A stretch of DNA of 64,000 bases from CAVVMA01 sp963830715 (GCA_963830715.1 CAWHNS010000022.1:195702-259701), one strand, 5' to 3'. Counted from the first letter of the stretch, positions 6,778 to 15,965 are shown. Numbers and translations: made by a program. The notes: generated by a model not told the origin, from the sequence alone.

Positions 6778-9159
6778 TTGCGATTATTGCCCGGGCTGGC
6801 AACGCTGCTCGCCCTGCCGATTTGGTCATTGGTCAACGCTGCGGAAACGAAAGTTGATCCGCGAGATATAACCGGAACGGTCAACGACGCGCTGGGCAGG
6901 CCGCTGGCCGGCGTCAGTATTTCACTGCAAGACAGCAGCGGAAAAGTCGCCGGCAAGACTCGTAGCGACTCGCAGGGTCATTTCATTTTCGGGAAACTCG
7001 CCCCCGGCGTATATGCAGTGATGGCCGAGAAGCCGGAATTCAAGACTGCGACCGCGATCGTGACCGTTACGGCCACGGGGGCGAAACCCGTGGAGTTGGC
7101 GATGGAATCCGAGGTTGCTTTGAGCTTGCAGGTCGTGGCGAAGCGTCTCGATCAGGCGCGCAATTCGCTTTCTCCGCAGACCGGCGGAAGCGTCTATCGT
7201 TTCAGCGACAAGGCGATTGACGAATTGCCGCAATCGGAGAACACGGCGCTCAACCAAGTGCTGCTTCAGGCGCCGGGCGTGGTGCAGGACTCATTCGGGC
7301 AACTTCACGTCCGGGGCGATCATGCCAATCTCCAGTACCGCATCAACGGCATCCAGTTGCCGGAGGGAATCACCGGTTTCGGTCAATCGCTCAGCCCGCG
7401 CTTTGCCCAGAGCATCAGCTTGCTCACCGGCGCTCTGCCGGCGGAATTCGGCCTTCGCACCGCGGGAGTTATCGATATCAAGACCAAAGACGGATTACAG
7501 GATGCCGGCGGTGATCTCGAATTCTTCGGCGGGCAGCGCGGCACCACCCAGCCGAGCTTCGAGTACGGAGGAGCAAGCGGCAAGCTCAGCTATTTCGTGA
7601 CGGGACAATATCTTGGCACCGATCGAGGTGTTGAGCCGCCCACGCCCGGCCCTACCGCCATTCATGACACCAGCAATCAGGGCAACGCTTTCGGCTACCT
7701 GTCGTACTTTCTAAACCCGACCACGCGCCTTAGCCTGATCACCGGAACAGCCATCAATCATTTTCAGATTCCCGCGAATCCCGATCAGCCGCAGGTCTTC
7801 CAGCTGATTAACGTGCCGACCTATCCTTCGGCCAACGTCCGCGAGAATCAGTTCGAGCAGAATTACTTCGGGGTGTTCGCGCTGCAAGGCGTTGTCGGGC
7901 CTGATATCGACTATCAGATCGCTCCCTTCAGCAGATATTCCACCGTCTCTTTCAATCCCGATCATGCCGGCGACCTGATCTACAACGGCGCGGCCTCGAG
8001 GGTCTTCCGCAGCGACTGGGGCAACGGGTTCCAGATCGATACGGCGTACCACGGTTTCAGCCAGCATACGATTCGCCTCGGCGGCTACTTCGATTCGGAG
8101 CGCGCCGAGATCGACAACCACGAAGCGACATTCCCGATCGATCCGGCTACCGGGAAGCAATCGTCAACGGTGCCGATTTCGATCGTCGATGACCTCGCAC
8201 TGCAGACCTGGATCTATAGCGTCTATCTGCAGGATGAATGGAAGCCGATCGACCGGCTGACCATCAACTTCGGCGCGCGGTTCGATCTTTATGACGGCCT
8301 GGTGCGCGCAGACCAAGCAAGCCCACGGGTGGGCGCGGAGTACTCATTGTCCGAAGGAACGACGCTGCACGCGGCCTACGCGCGCCAGTTCACGCCGCCG
8401 CCGACCGAGCTGGTGTCCGTGACTTCGGTCAAGAAATTCGAAAACACTACCGGCGCGCCGGCCTCGACCGGAAACAGCATTCCGACCGTAGAGCGCGATC
8501 ACCTGTTCGACGTCGGTGTGACTCAACAGGTTATTCCGGGGCTGAACGTCGGAATCGATTCCTACTACAAGAAGGCCGCCGACCTGATCGACGAGGGACA
8601 ATTCGGTCCGGCGCTGATCTTCGAGACCTTCAACTACGCCAAGGGCCGCGTTTACGGTGTTGAGTTCACCGGCTCCTATACCCATGAGAATCTGTATAGC
8701 TATGTCAACTTTGCCTACAGCGTCGCTCAGGGTACTCAGGTCGAATCGGGACAATTCAACTTCGGGCCGGACGAACTGGCCTACATAAGTAAGCACTACA
8801 TATTTCTGGATCACGACCAGACGTTTTCCTCGTCGGTGGGCGCTGAATATGAGTGGAACGATTTCCTGTTCAGCATCGATGGAATCTACGGCAGCGGGCT
8901 CAGAGGCGGATTCGCCAACACCGGCAATCTGCCGTACTACATTCAGATCGATACGGCGATTGGGAGGCGCTTCACGCTGCCCAAGGTCGGCAAGATGGAA
9001 GCCCGCGTATCGATCGTCAATCTCAACGATCGCACTTATGCAATTCGCAACGGCACTGGCATCGGAGTGTTCGCCGCGCAATACGGTCCGCGCCGGGCCC
9101 TATATGGATCGATCAAGTGGGAACTTCCGTTCACCAAACCGCCAGCGGCTTCCAGATGA
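6778..9159 (+). CDS. TonB-dependent outer-membrane receptor with carboxypeptidase-regulatory domain
   Basis: An outer-membrane active transporter. After the export signal (hydrophobic LATLLALPIWSLVNAA) comes a carboxypeptidase-regulatory-like beta-sandwich (GTVNDALGRPLAGVSI to about residue 110). A plug domain follows (LLQAPGVVQDSFGQLHVRGD, YRINGIQLPEG, GALPAEFGLRTAGVIDIKT), then a beta-barrel of about 550 residues with YLQDEWKP and FGARFDLYDG. The substrate is unknown. The start is uncertain: a strong GGAGG with an ATG at 6768 is out of frame, while in-frame candidates are TTG at 6778 or an ATG at 6688. I use 6778. Downstream exbB-exbD-tonB energise it; the DUF2946-like neighbour hints at a metal or metal chelate. 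Confidence 0.88.
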   Translation: MRLLPGLATLLALPIWSLVNAAETKVDPRDITGTVNDALGRPLAGVSISLQDSSGKVAGKTRSDSQGHFIFGKLAPGVYAVMAEKPEFKTATAIVTVTATGAKPVELAMESEVALSLQVVAKRLDQARNSLSPQTGGSVYRFSDKAIDELPQSENTALNQVLLQAPGVVQDSFGQLHVRGDHANLQYRINGIQLPEGITGFGQSLSPRFAQSISLLTGALPAEFGLRTAGVIDIKTKDGLQDAGGDLEFFGGQRGTTQPSFEYGGASGKLSYFVTGQYLGTDRGVEPPTPGPTAIHDTSNQGNAFGYLSYFLNPTTRLSLITGTAINHFQIPANPDQPQVFQLINVPTYPSANVRENQFEQNYFGVFALQGVVGPDIDYQIAPFSRYSTVSFNPDHAGDLIYNGAASRVFRSDWGNGFQIDTAYHGFSQHTIRLGGYFDSERAEIDNHEATFPIDPATGKQSSTVPISIVDDLALQTWIYSVYLQDEWKPIDRLTINFGARFDLYDGLVRADQASPRVGAEYSLSEGTTLHAAYARQFTPPPTELVSVTSVKKFENTTGAPASTGNSIPTVERDHLFDVGVTQQVIPGLNVGIDSYYKKAADLIDEGQFGPALIFETFNYAKGRVYGVEFTGSYTHENLYSYVNFAYSVAQGTQVESGQFNFGPDELAYISKHYIFLDHDQTFSSSVGAEYEWNDFLFSIDGIYGSGLRGGFANTGNLPYYIQIDTAIGRRFTLPKVGKMEARVSIVNLNDRTYAIRNGTGIGVFAAQYGPRRALYGSIKWELPFTKPPAASR

Positions 9160-9199
9160 TGGAGAATGTATACTCTAAGTGTGAATTGAGGGGTATTGA

Positions 9200-9903
9200 A
9201 TGAGTGAGCTTGCAACCGCATGGGAGGCGCTCAAGTTCGGCGGCGCGATGGTCTATCCGCTGCTGCTGCTTGGCGTCATCGCGCTGGTGATCATCTTCGA
9301 CCGCGCGATCGCCTGCTATCGCTGCCTGAGACTGCCTTCGGATCTGCGCGGCCTGGTCGAGACCTATGGATTTTCGTGGCGCGATCTCGACGCGCAGATC
9401 GCGACCCTTCCGGCCTACAATGCCTACGGGCGGTTTTTCGGAGTAATCGCGGGCAACCGATCGAAGCCGGCATGGTGGGTAGAATCGCGGGCTGAAGACG
9501 AGGCCGGCGCGATCGAAAAGGTACTGAGCCGCGGCTTGTGGGTCCTCGAAACCGTGGTCACCGCCGCGCCGTTGATGGGATTGCTCGGCACGATCACCGG
9601 GATGATGCAGGCGTTCAAGGTGATCGGCAGCTCGGGTCTGGTCGCACCGACGGAAGTGACCTCCGGCGTGGCGCAGGCCCTGATCGCGACCGCGCTCGGC
9701 CTGCTGATCGCCCTGTTCGCGCTGTTCGGCTTCAACTTTTTCTCGCGGATGCAGTCACAGGCGATGGACCTGATGGAGCGCCTGGGGTCGAAGCTGGTCG
9801 ATCACATCCGGCTCGATCAGGAAAACGGCGCCGAGGCGCGGCTCGAGCCGCAGCCGCGGCCGCCCCGCTGCCCGAGGCCGAGCGCAAGAGGGCCATGCGA
9901 TGA
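9200..9903 (+). CDS. exbB: ExbB/TolQ-family proton channel subunit, with single-base frameshift
   Basis: An inner-membrane component of the TonB energy-transducing complex. It has an N-terminal membrane helix (VYPLLLLGVIALVIIFDRA), a cytoplasmic loop, and the paired helices typical of MotA/TolQ/ExbB (APLMGLLGTITGMMQAFKVI and VAQALIATALGLLIALFALFG). The frame entered at the ATG has no stop until 11023, but the next frame ends in AAAAAAPLPEAERKRAMR with a TGA at 9901-9903 that overlaps the exbD ATG. A missing base in the GC-rich stretch at about 9840-9870 would restore a normal 234-residue ExbB; the 704-base length is one short of a multiple of three. A GAGGGG precedes the start. The readthrough into tonB is probably an artefact. 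Confidence 0.85.
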
Positions 9904-10301
9904 AGCTGCGCAAGTCGCGCGCATATCGTCGCGGGCGAATCGAGATCATCCCGATGATCGACGTGATGTTCTTCCTGTGCGTCACGTTCATGCTCGCCTC
10001 GCTGTCGATGCAGAGCCTCAACTCGATCACGGTGAATCTGCCGCGCGGCGACGCCGAGAACCTGCAGCACAAGGAACCGGTGACCCTGACGATAACCCGG
10101 GAAAGCCGGATTTTCCTGGACAAGACCCCGGCCACGCTGGAGAGCCTCGCATTCGTGCTCAAGCCCATGATGACGGGACGCGACCCCGGACTGGTGGTCA
10201 CCGCCGACAGCGCGGCGCCCGAAGGCGTGGTGGTGCAGGCGATGCTCCAGGCGCGGCGGGCCGGCGTCGAGCACTTCCTGATCGCCGTGAAGCGCGAATG
10301 A
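9900..10301 (+). CDS. exbD: ExbD/TolR-family biopolymer transport protein
   Basis: A 133-residue protein with one N-terminal membrane helix (IPMIDVMFFLCVTFMLAS) carrying the conserved proton-path Asp at residue 21, and a periplasmic ExbD/TolR fold with the VVVTADSAAPEG block near the end. With ExbB it forms the proton-driven motor that energises TonB. The ATG overlaps the exbB stop (ATGA-type overlap at 9900-9903) and its own TGA overlaps the tonB ATG (10298-10301), so the three proteins are probably translationally coupled. Length and topology are normal. Confidence 0.9.
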   Translation: MKLRKSRAYRRGRIEIIPMIDVMFFLCVTFMLASLSMQSLNSITVNLPRGDAENLQHKEPVTLTITRESRIFLDKTPATLESLAFVLKPMMTGRDPGLVVTADSAAPEGVVVQAMLQARRAGVEHFLIAVKRE

Positions 10302-11023
10302 ACCCGAGCATCCGGCTTCGCCCGATTCCGGATTTCGACGATCCATGGCGGCGATTGCCGTGGCTGGTTCCGGCTGCGCTCCTTACCTGGGCGCTGCTGC
10401 TGATCGGTTTTGCGAAGGTGCTCGAGCAGACGGCGCCGCCGCCCGCCGAACTGAAACCAATCGAGGCGCGAATCATCGAGGTTCCCGTGGGAGGCCTTCA
10501 GGCGGCTCCGGCTCCGGCGATCGCCAGGCATCCTGCCGAGCCCGTGCATCACGCGCGGCCGAAACCCAGGGAGGTTCGCAAGGAGCTTCCGAAGAAAATT
10601 GAACCGCCGCCGATTCCCACGTCTCCGGAAGGAACGTTGAAGAGCAAGGAAGCCGCGCCCGCGGCGCCCGAGGCCGCATCGAGCGGCGAAAGCGCGGGAC
10701 CGGCCGGATCGGGCCTGGAAGGCGGATCCGGATCAGGCGGCATAAGCGGCTCTGACAGTGTCGGCGCGCGCGCGATCTACTCTCCGGTTCCGAAGATCCC
10801 GGATGACTTACGCGAACAGGTCTTCCAGGCGGAAGCCGTGGCCCACTTCACCGTCTCTTATGATGGGACTGTGAAAGTGACGCTGACCAAGCCTACTCCC
10901 AATCCGCGCTTGAATCAGATTCTGCTCGACACGCTCTCGCAATGGCGGTTCTTTCCGGCGGTGAGAGAAGGCGTCGCGATCGATTCGGTCTTCGACGTGC
11001 GAATCCCGATCAGCGTTCAGTGA
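10298..11023 (+). CDS. tonB: TonB-type energy transducer
   Basis: A 241-residue TonB protein that couples ExbB/ExbD to the outer-membrane receptor. It has an N-terminal membrane helix (WLVPAALLTWALLLIGFA), then a Pro/Ala/Glu/Lys-rich periplasm-spanning segment of about 90 residues, a Gly/Ser-rich linker, and a C-terminal TonB domain ending IDSVFDVRIPISVQ; LSQWRFFPAVREG is the typical motif. It shares its frame with exbB because of the probable indel there, but the ATGA overlap with exbD marks the real start at 10298. The 3' end overlaps the convergent lipoprotein gene by 7 bases. Confidence 0.9.
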   Translation: MNPSIRLRPIPDFDDPWRRLPWLVPAALLTWALLLIGFAKVLEQTAPPPAELKPIEARIIEVPVGGLQAAPAPAIARHPAEPVHHARPKPREVRKELPKKIEPPPIPTSPEGTLKSKEAAPAAPEAASSGESAGPAGSGLEGGSGSGGISGSDSVGARAIYSPVPKIPDDLREQVFQAEAVAHFTVSYDGTVKVTLTKPTPNPRLNQILLDTLSQWRFFPAVREGVAIDSVFDVRIPISVQ

Positions 11024-11676
11024 GTGCGGGCGGCCGGCCCCGATGCTCGTTTCTCTTCCCGCAACTCGCGCACTGCGGCGGCGATCCGATCGCTCAGCTC
11101 GCCGATGTCGCCGCTGAGAGCCGCCACCGAGGCTTCCGTCCCCCGCGATTGCGCGCTGCGATCGATAGTGGATTCGCGGGCGACAAGCAACCTGCCGGTC
11201 TTGCCGTCCTTGATCGTCCAGCGCGCCGTCAGCCGCGAATCACCCCTCTCGTCCGACTCAAAGTGCTCGACGTCAACTTCGATCCGATAGTCGAGACTCG
11301 CCGATCTGTACCATGGAAAAGACACCAACTGGGCGTCGGGCATTGCCGCAATCAGGTTCTTCGCAAGCACCCGGCTGAAGTTCGCGTCCAGAGGCTCAGC
11401 CCAGTGATCGGTAGCCGAGTATCGAATCTGATTGGAATCCACGCGCGTCGCTATCTCGTCGCGGTCGTTGAGGTACGGGGGCATCTGCACCGGACCGAGT
11501 CCAATCGCCAGATCACCGGTCCCGGCGCCGGCCGCGGGCGCGGCGGAAGAATCCGCGCTGGCGGTCAGAACGAAAAACTTCGATGTGTCCGGCTGCGGCG
11601 CGAGGATCGTAGCGCAGCCGGCCAGCGCGAAAAGCGCGCCGATCGCGGCTGCCAGCCCACGCGCAAGATGCGTCAT
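11017..11676 (-). CDS. PqiC-like auxiliary lipoprotein of an Mla/Mce transporter
   Basis: A 219-residue lipoprotein: signal segment with lipobox LAGC at about residues 18-21, then the ABC-type transport auxiliary fold (PqiC/DUF330/ABC_trans_aux) with KFFVLTAS, LGPVQMPPYLNDRDEIATR, and WAEPLDANFSRVLAKNL. Such lipoproteins work with MCE-domain proteins in lipid movement between inner and outer membranes. The ATG overlaps the mlaD stop by 4 bases, making it the last gene of the mla operon. The family is confident; whether it contacts the MCE ring directly, as PqiC does, is inferred. Confidence 0.85.
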   Translation of the reverse strand: MTHLARGLAAAIGALFALAGCATILAPQPDTSKFFVLTASADSSAAPAAGAGTGDLAIGLGPVQMPPYLNDRDEIATRVDSNQIRYSATDHWAEPLDANFSRVLAKNLIAAMPDAQLVSFPWYRSASLDYRIEVDVEHFESDERGDSRLTARWTIKDGKTGRLLVARESTIDRSAQSRGTEASVAALSGDIGELSDRIAAAVRELREEKRASGPAARTH

Positions 11677-12654
11677 TGCGGTGCGCGCGGAAGGTATCGG
11701 CCACGCACCGGCGCGCTCGGATTGCGCTGCAAGTAGTCCGCGAGTTGCCTAATCGAGCGCGCGGCGTCGTCGAGATCAGCCATCGTCTTGTTGGCCTGGT
11801 ATATCAGCGGCGAGTCCTCACCCAGGGTCGCCTGGGCGTCACTCAGCGTCGCTCGCGCCTGGCTCATCGCGGCGTTGGCGCTCTGGCTGCTGGCGCGCAA
11901 GCTTCCGGCGAGCGGGCGAAATTCGCGGTTCATGCCTCGAGGCGGCCTGCCGGATACTTTCCGCCGCCCGGTTGAGGCTCTGCTCGGTCTGTGCGAGATT
12001 CTTCACCGCGACCCTCAGTTCCGGCGAGCTCGCGAGCTGGCTGAGTGAAGCGAAACTTGTGATCGCGGAATCGGTGACCTTTTTGAAATCGATTCGACCG
12101 AGCTCACCGATCACCTCGGTCAACACTGATTGGGCCTGCTCCAGCGTCCTGGGCACGGTGGGGATTTCCTGGTATGGCGCGCCCGGCGGCAGAAAAAGCT
12201 GGGCCGCCATGCCCCGATGAATGTCCAGATCGACGTACAGCACTCCGGTCACGAAGCTCTCCATCGCAAGCTGAGCTCGCAGACCGGCATCGATGAACTG
12301 CTTCATCACCCGCGGATCGTCCAGCCTGACCTGCCCGGCTCCGAGACTCATCAGTCGTCCCTCCTCCAGCTCCATCACGACCGGAATGCGGATTCCGTTC
12401 GACAGCGGCGTTGCGGCCTCCTGAGACACGTTGATATTGAGGAGCACCCTGGTGACCGCGCCGATCCGCACCCCCTTGAATTTTACCGGCGCGCCGACAC
12501 TGAGGCCGTTGACATCTCCCTGGAAGAATGCCACGTACTCGCGCCTGGTCTGGAACAGCCTTCCCGCTCCCAAAGCGATGGCCGCCAGGACGGCCAGCGC
12601 GACCGCGCCTATCACGAAAGCTCCGATAACCGCCGGATTGGCCCTGCTACCCAT
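11673..12654 (-). CDS. mlaD: MlaD/MCE-domain substrate-binding protein, frameshifted
   Basis: Membrane-anchored MCE protein of the lipid transporter. An N-terminal helix (AFVIGAVALAVLAAIALGAG) is followed by the MCE domain (FFQGDVNGLSVGAPVKFKGV, VYVDLDI-type block) and a helical tail. The first frame breaks at about 11933-11937, just after IRQAAS; the next frame continues with FRPLAGSLRASSQSANAAMS and ends LADYLQRNPSAP, the usual MlaD/PqiB tail. The span of 982 bases is one more than a multiple of three, so one extra base explains the break. Intact length would be about 326 residues. It overlaps mlaF by 8 bases. The ring it forms should bind phospholipid, by family analogy. Confidence 0.85.
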
Positions 12655-13474
12655 GGTTCTGCTCCGATTCCCGGGAATTTCCTCCGCGCGTAAGAAACCG
12701 CCGCACGCGCTCGTCGGGCGGATGAGCCAGCAGGTCCTTCGGATTCCCGCTCGCGATCATGCTCCGGCTCTCGCCGTCGAGGAACACGCTGTTGTTTCCG
12801 ATCTTGAAAATGCTGGCCAGCTCGTGCGTCACGACCACAACGGTGGCCCCGAGATCGTCGCGCAACTCGAGTATTAGGTCGTCGAGCAGGCTCGAGCTTA
12901 CGGGATCGAGTCCGGCGGAAGGCTCGTCGAAGAAAACGATGTCGGGGTCGAGCGCCATCGCGCGCGCGAGTCCGGCTCGTTTCTGCATGCCGCCGCTGAT
13001 CTCGCTCGGGTAGAAGTCCTCGAACCCCTTGAGTCCGACCAGCGAGAGCTTGAGCGACGCGACCTCGCGAATTTCGGCCGGAGCGAGGTCGGTGAATTCG
13101 TTCAACGGGAGCCCGACGTTCTCGGCCAGCGTCATCGAGCTCCACAACGCACCGCCCTGGTACAGAACGCCGAAGCGCCGGAGCATCGCGTCGCGCTTGT
13201 CGCGATCGGCTCTGGTAAAGCTGACGCCGTCGTAGAGCACCTCGCCCGCCGCCGGTTCGATCAGCCCTATCATGTGGCGAAGCAGCGTGCTCTTCCCGCA
13301 TCCGGAGCCGCCCATGATAATAAACACGTCGCCCCGCCTGACCGCGAAGCTCAGATGTTGCATCACGACGAACTCGCCGTAGGCCATTTTGAGGTTGCGG
13401 ACCTCGATATGGGGATGGCGTTCTTCGCGGGAAGAATGCCCGGCGCGCTGAACTGCCCCGATTCCTGCCGACAA
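12647..13474 (-). CDS. mlaF: MlaF-type ABC transporter ATPase
   Basis: ATPase of the Mla-like lipid transporter. It shows Walker A GGSGCGKS at about residues 55-62, a Q-loop region GVLYQGGALWSS, signature ISGGMQKR, Walker B DIVFFDEPSAGLDP and the switch His in VVTHEL. GALWSSMTLAENVGLPL is characteristic of MlaF/Mkl proteins. The start is a TTG at 13474 preceded by GGGAG; the mlaE stop lies 21 bases upstream. At 275 residues it is normal. Direction of lipid movement cannot be told from sequence. Confidence 0.92.
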   Translation of the reverse strand: MSAGIGAVQRAGHSSREERHPHIEVRNLKMAYGEFVVMQHLSFAVRRGDVFIIMGGSGCGKSTLLRHMIGLIEPAAGEVLYDGVSFTRADRDKRDAMLRRFGVLYQGGALWSSMTLAENVGLPLNEFTDLAPAEIREVASLKLSLVGLKGFEDFYPSEISGGMQKRAGLARAMALDPDIVFFDEPSAGLDPVSSSLLDDLILELRDDLGATVVVVTHELASIFKIGNNSVFLDGESRSMIASGNPKDLLAHPPDERVRRFLTRGGNSRESEQNHG

Positions 13475-13495
13475 GAGACGCTCCCGAAATTCGGC

Positions 13496-14731
13496 TCAAA
13501 TTCCCAGAATGTTGAACACCACGGCGAAAATGCCGCACGCCACGATAATCAATACTATACCTAACACCACCGCTTCGGTTGCCGCCTCACCCACTGCGGA
13601 TGAACTGTTGCCGCACCTGAAGCCGCGAAAGCATCCGGCGAACGCGATCAGGACTCCGTACACGACGCTCTTGAACAGGCCTCCGAGGAGATCGTGGGCG
13701 TGCAGCGCATGGATGGTTTCCTGGGCGTAGACGGCGGGCGACAGCCGGAGCATCGCGGTGCCGACCGTGGCGCCGCCCAGGATTCCCATGAAATCCGAAT
13801 ACAGGCAGAGCAGCGGCATCATCAGCACCAGCGCGATGACCCTGGGCACGACCAGGAACTCGATTGGAGAGATCCCCATCGTGGCGAAGGCGTCGATTTC
13901 CTCGGTAACTTTCATCGTCCCGAGCTGGGCCGCAAACGCCGCTCCGGTGCGCCCGGACATGATTATCCCGGTCATCATCGCGCCCATCTCGCGCACGGTG
14001 CCGATTGCGGCCAGATCGGCGATATAGATCGAGGCGCCGAATTGCTGAAGCTGGACCGCTCCCATGAAGGCCAGGATTACTCCGACCAGGTAGCTGATGA
14101 GAGTGACGATTACGAGCGCGTCCGCTCCGCATTGCTGTATTACCTCGAACAGATCCGAGCTCCGGAAGCGGGCGTTGCGGCGCGCGACATTGCGAAGCGC
14201 CAGCGTCACCTCGCCGAGGAACTCGAGCGCCTCCCGGCACGACTCACCGATGCCGATGACGGCCCGTCCGACCCGCTCGGAGATCGATCCTCGAGCCGCG
14301 CCGCGGCGAGGGTCCTTCTTTTCGGGCACCGATTCGGCCAGCTCCACCAGGCGCTTGAGGCCGGGCGGCAATGTGCTCCGATCGGCCGTCACCCCACGGC
14401 GATTGCAAAGGTCGATCACTCCGATGACGAAGCTGAGCAGGCTCGAGTCCCATCCGGTGAGCCCGGACGCCTCGAAAGCGACCTGCCGCGGAGCATCCCC
14501 CACCGCTAGTTCCCGTTCCACCTCGGTCGCCGACGGCATTCCGTGGCGCATCCGCCACGCACCCGCGAGGCGAATCACGAACGTACCGTCGGTGGTTCGT
14601 TCGAAGGACAGCCGGTGCTTCGATGTCGAATGCTCTTGCACGTAGGCACGTAGGCTGAGGACTCGATGCCGGTCTTGTCGGACTAGGCCGCACTTTGCCC
14701 GCACCAACCGGCCATGGGGTACGCAGTCCAT
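13496..14731 (-). CDS. mlaE: MlaE-family permease with N-terminal STAS-like domain
   Basis: Inner-membrane permease of the lipid transporter. The C-terminal 250 residues are MlaE/YrbE (FLGEVTLALRNV, ADALVIVTLISYLVGVILAF, EMGAMMTGIIMSGRTGAAFAA, EEIDAFATMGISPIEFLVVPR). Before it is a STAS-like segment (LAGAWRMRHGMPSATEVERE to about residue 150), as in MlaE proteins fused to an MlaB-like domain, so no separate mlaB is required. The reading frame opens at 14860, but residues before the ATG at 14731 look non-coding; a GTG at 14641 is a further option. No strong ribosome-binding site decides. It heads the operon mlaE-mlaF-mlaD-lipoprotein. Confidence 0.88.
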   Translation of the reverse strand: MDCVPHGRLVRAKCGLVRQDRHRVLSLRAYVQEHSTSKHRLSFERTTDGTFVIRLAGAWRMRHGMPSATEVERELAVGDAPRQVAFEASGLTGWDSSLLSFVIGVIDLCNRRGVTADRSTLPPGLKRLVELAESVPEKKDPRRGAARGSISERVGRAVIGIGESCREALEFLGEVTLALRNVARRNARFRSSDLFEVIQQCGADALVIVTLISYLVGVILAFMGAVQLQQFGASIYIADLAAIGTVREMGAMMTGIIMSGRTGAAFAAQLGTMKVTEEIDAFATMGISPIEFLVVPRVIALVLMMPLLCLYSDFMGILGGATVGTAMLRLSPAVYAQETIHALHAHDLLGGLFKSVVYGVLIAFAGCFRGFRCGNSSSAVGEAATEAVVLGIVLIIVACGIFAVVFNILGI

Positions 14732-15170
14732 AAAACCTTGTCCGGAGGATGCGGGAAGAGCAAGAGGTCTCGCTATTAAAACGAACCGCGTCCGTGCCCT
14801 CTGCCAGTGCCGATTTGGAATGCAATAGTTGCCCGTGTGATAGGCAAACATCGGGAGCAATTGCTAACAAGTTCTGAAGATACTTGGCATTTTTCGGCTG
14901 GCACGAGGCGTGCTCATACTGAGATCCGTTGGGCGGAGGCTGCGGAAGTCCCCCCGCTAAAGAGAAGCCCCGCAAGGAAGCCTCCCAGGCCAAAAAGCCT
15001 CCGCTCAACGCAACCACTGCCTGATCACCGTCGCCTAACTGGACTGGCGTTCCGCTGCTTTCGGCTTGCCGTCGAGAAAGGTTTTGTGCTCGTATCCTCG
15101 CTAGCGCGCGATGAGTCATCGGATGGAAACGAAGGCCGCTCGGCCAGCGACGGTTTTAGAGACGGTTCCA

Positions 15171-15965
15171 ATGTCGCCGTCGCACATGATCGATCTCGAT
15201 CGCTATCCGATTCTCGATCTGCACTCCGAGCGAGCCCGGGAGCTGACGCAGCACTGCCGCAAGCAACTCGAAGAGACCGGGGCCTGCGAGCTCCCCGGCT
15301 TCCTGACTGCCGACTGCGTGGCGGAACTCATCCGTGAGGGCGATGCACTCGCCGCCCGGGCGTATCACAGCGTCGCGACCGGCACTGCCTATCTCGAGGT
15401 TCCGGATCTCGCCCTGCCCCCGGACCATCCCCGCCGGATCTTCGGCACGTCCTCGGTTGGAGTGATTGCCTACGATCAGTTCCCCGCCGATTCGCCGTTG
15501 CGCCGGTTGTACGAATGGGATGGATTGATGGAGTTCATCGCAGCCGCGCTCAACAAGGATCGTCTGTATCGCTATGCGGACCCGATGGGCGCGCTGAACC
15601 TGGCTGTGATTGGCGCCGGAGAGAAACTGTTCTGGCACTACGATCAGACCGATTTCGTGACCTCGATCGCGTTGCGCGACGCCGACGACGGCGGAGATTT
15701 CGAATACGTCCCGCTGATCCGGAAGGCAGCGGACGAAAACTATCCCGCGGTGCAACGCCTGCTTCAGGGATCGGATCAAGGGGTTGTGCGCGTACCGATG
15801 TGCCCCGGCACGATGCTGCTGTTCGAGGGACGCAACTCGATCCATCGCGTTGCCGAGATTCGCGGCCGCACGACGCGGCTGGTTGCGCTGCTCGCCTACG
15901 ATACCAAGCCGGGCACCCGAAGCAGCAAGCTCCTCCAACTCGCCCGCTATGGCCGGGTGGCGTAG
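15171..15965 (+). CDS. HalD/BesD-like Fe(II)/2-oxoglutarate oxygenase
   Basis: A 264-residue non-haem iron oxygenase. The facial-triad motif is seen as H156-Y-D158 (FWHYDQTDF) and distal H225 (NSIHRVAEIRG), with Arg residues just after for 2-oxoglutarate. Blocks such as ACELPGFL, YEWDGLMEFIAAAL, LYRYADPMGALN and GGDFEYVPLIR match what I know as the HalD/BesD group, some members of which chlorinate free amino acids. Here the Asp ligand is kept; true halogenases have Gly or Ala there, so hydroxylation is the likelier reaction. Start choices are ATG at 15111, 15171 or 15186; none has a strong ribosome-binding site. The stop overlaps the next gene, so the four genes to 18359 appear co-translated. 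Confidence 0.75.
   Translation: MSPSHMIDLDRYPILDLHSERARELTQHCRKQLEETGACELPGFLTADCVAELIREGDALAARAYHSVATGTAYLEVPDLALPPDHPRRIFGTSSVGVIAYDQFPADSPLRRLYEWDGLMEFIAAALNKDRLYRYADPMGALNLAVIGAGEKLFWHYDQTDFVTSIALRDADDGGDFEYVPLIRKAADENYPAVQRLLQGSDQGVVRVPMCPGTMLLFEGRNSIHRVAEIRGRTTRLVALLAYDTKPGTRSSKLLQLARYGRVA

Noticed and set aside
9200..11023. A true ExbB-TonB fusion protein of 607 residues
   Set aside because: The middle 130 residues are the out-of-frame shadow of exbD, of low complexity, and exbB has a natural end in the next frame with ATGA overlap. I keep the question open only as a finding.
15171..15965. Calling the oxygenase a halogenase
   Set aside because: The Asp iron ligand (H-Y-D) is present; known halogenases of this fold lack it.
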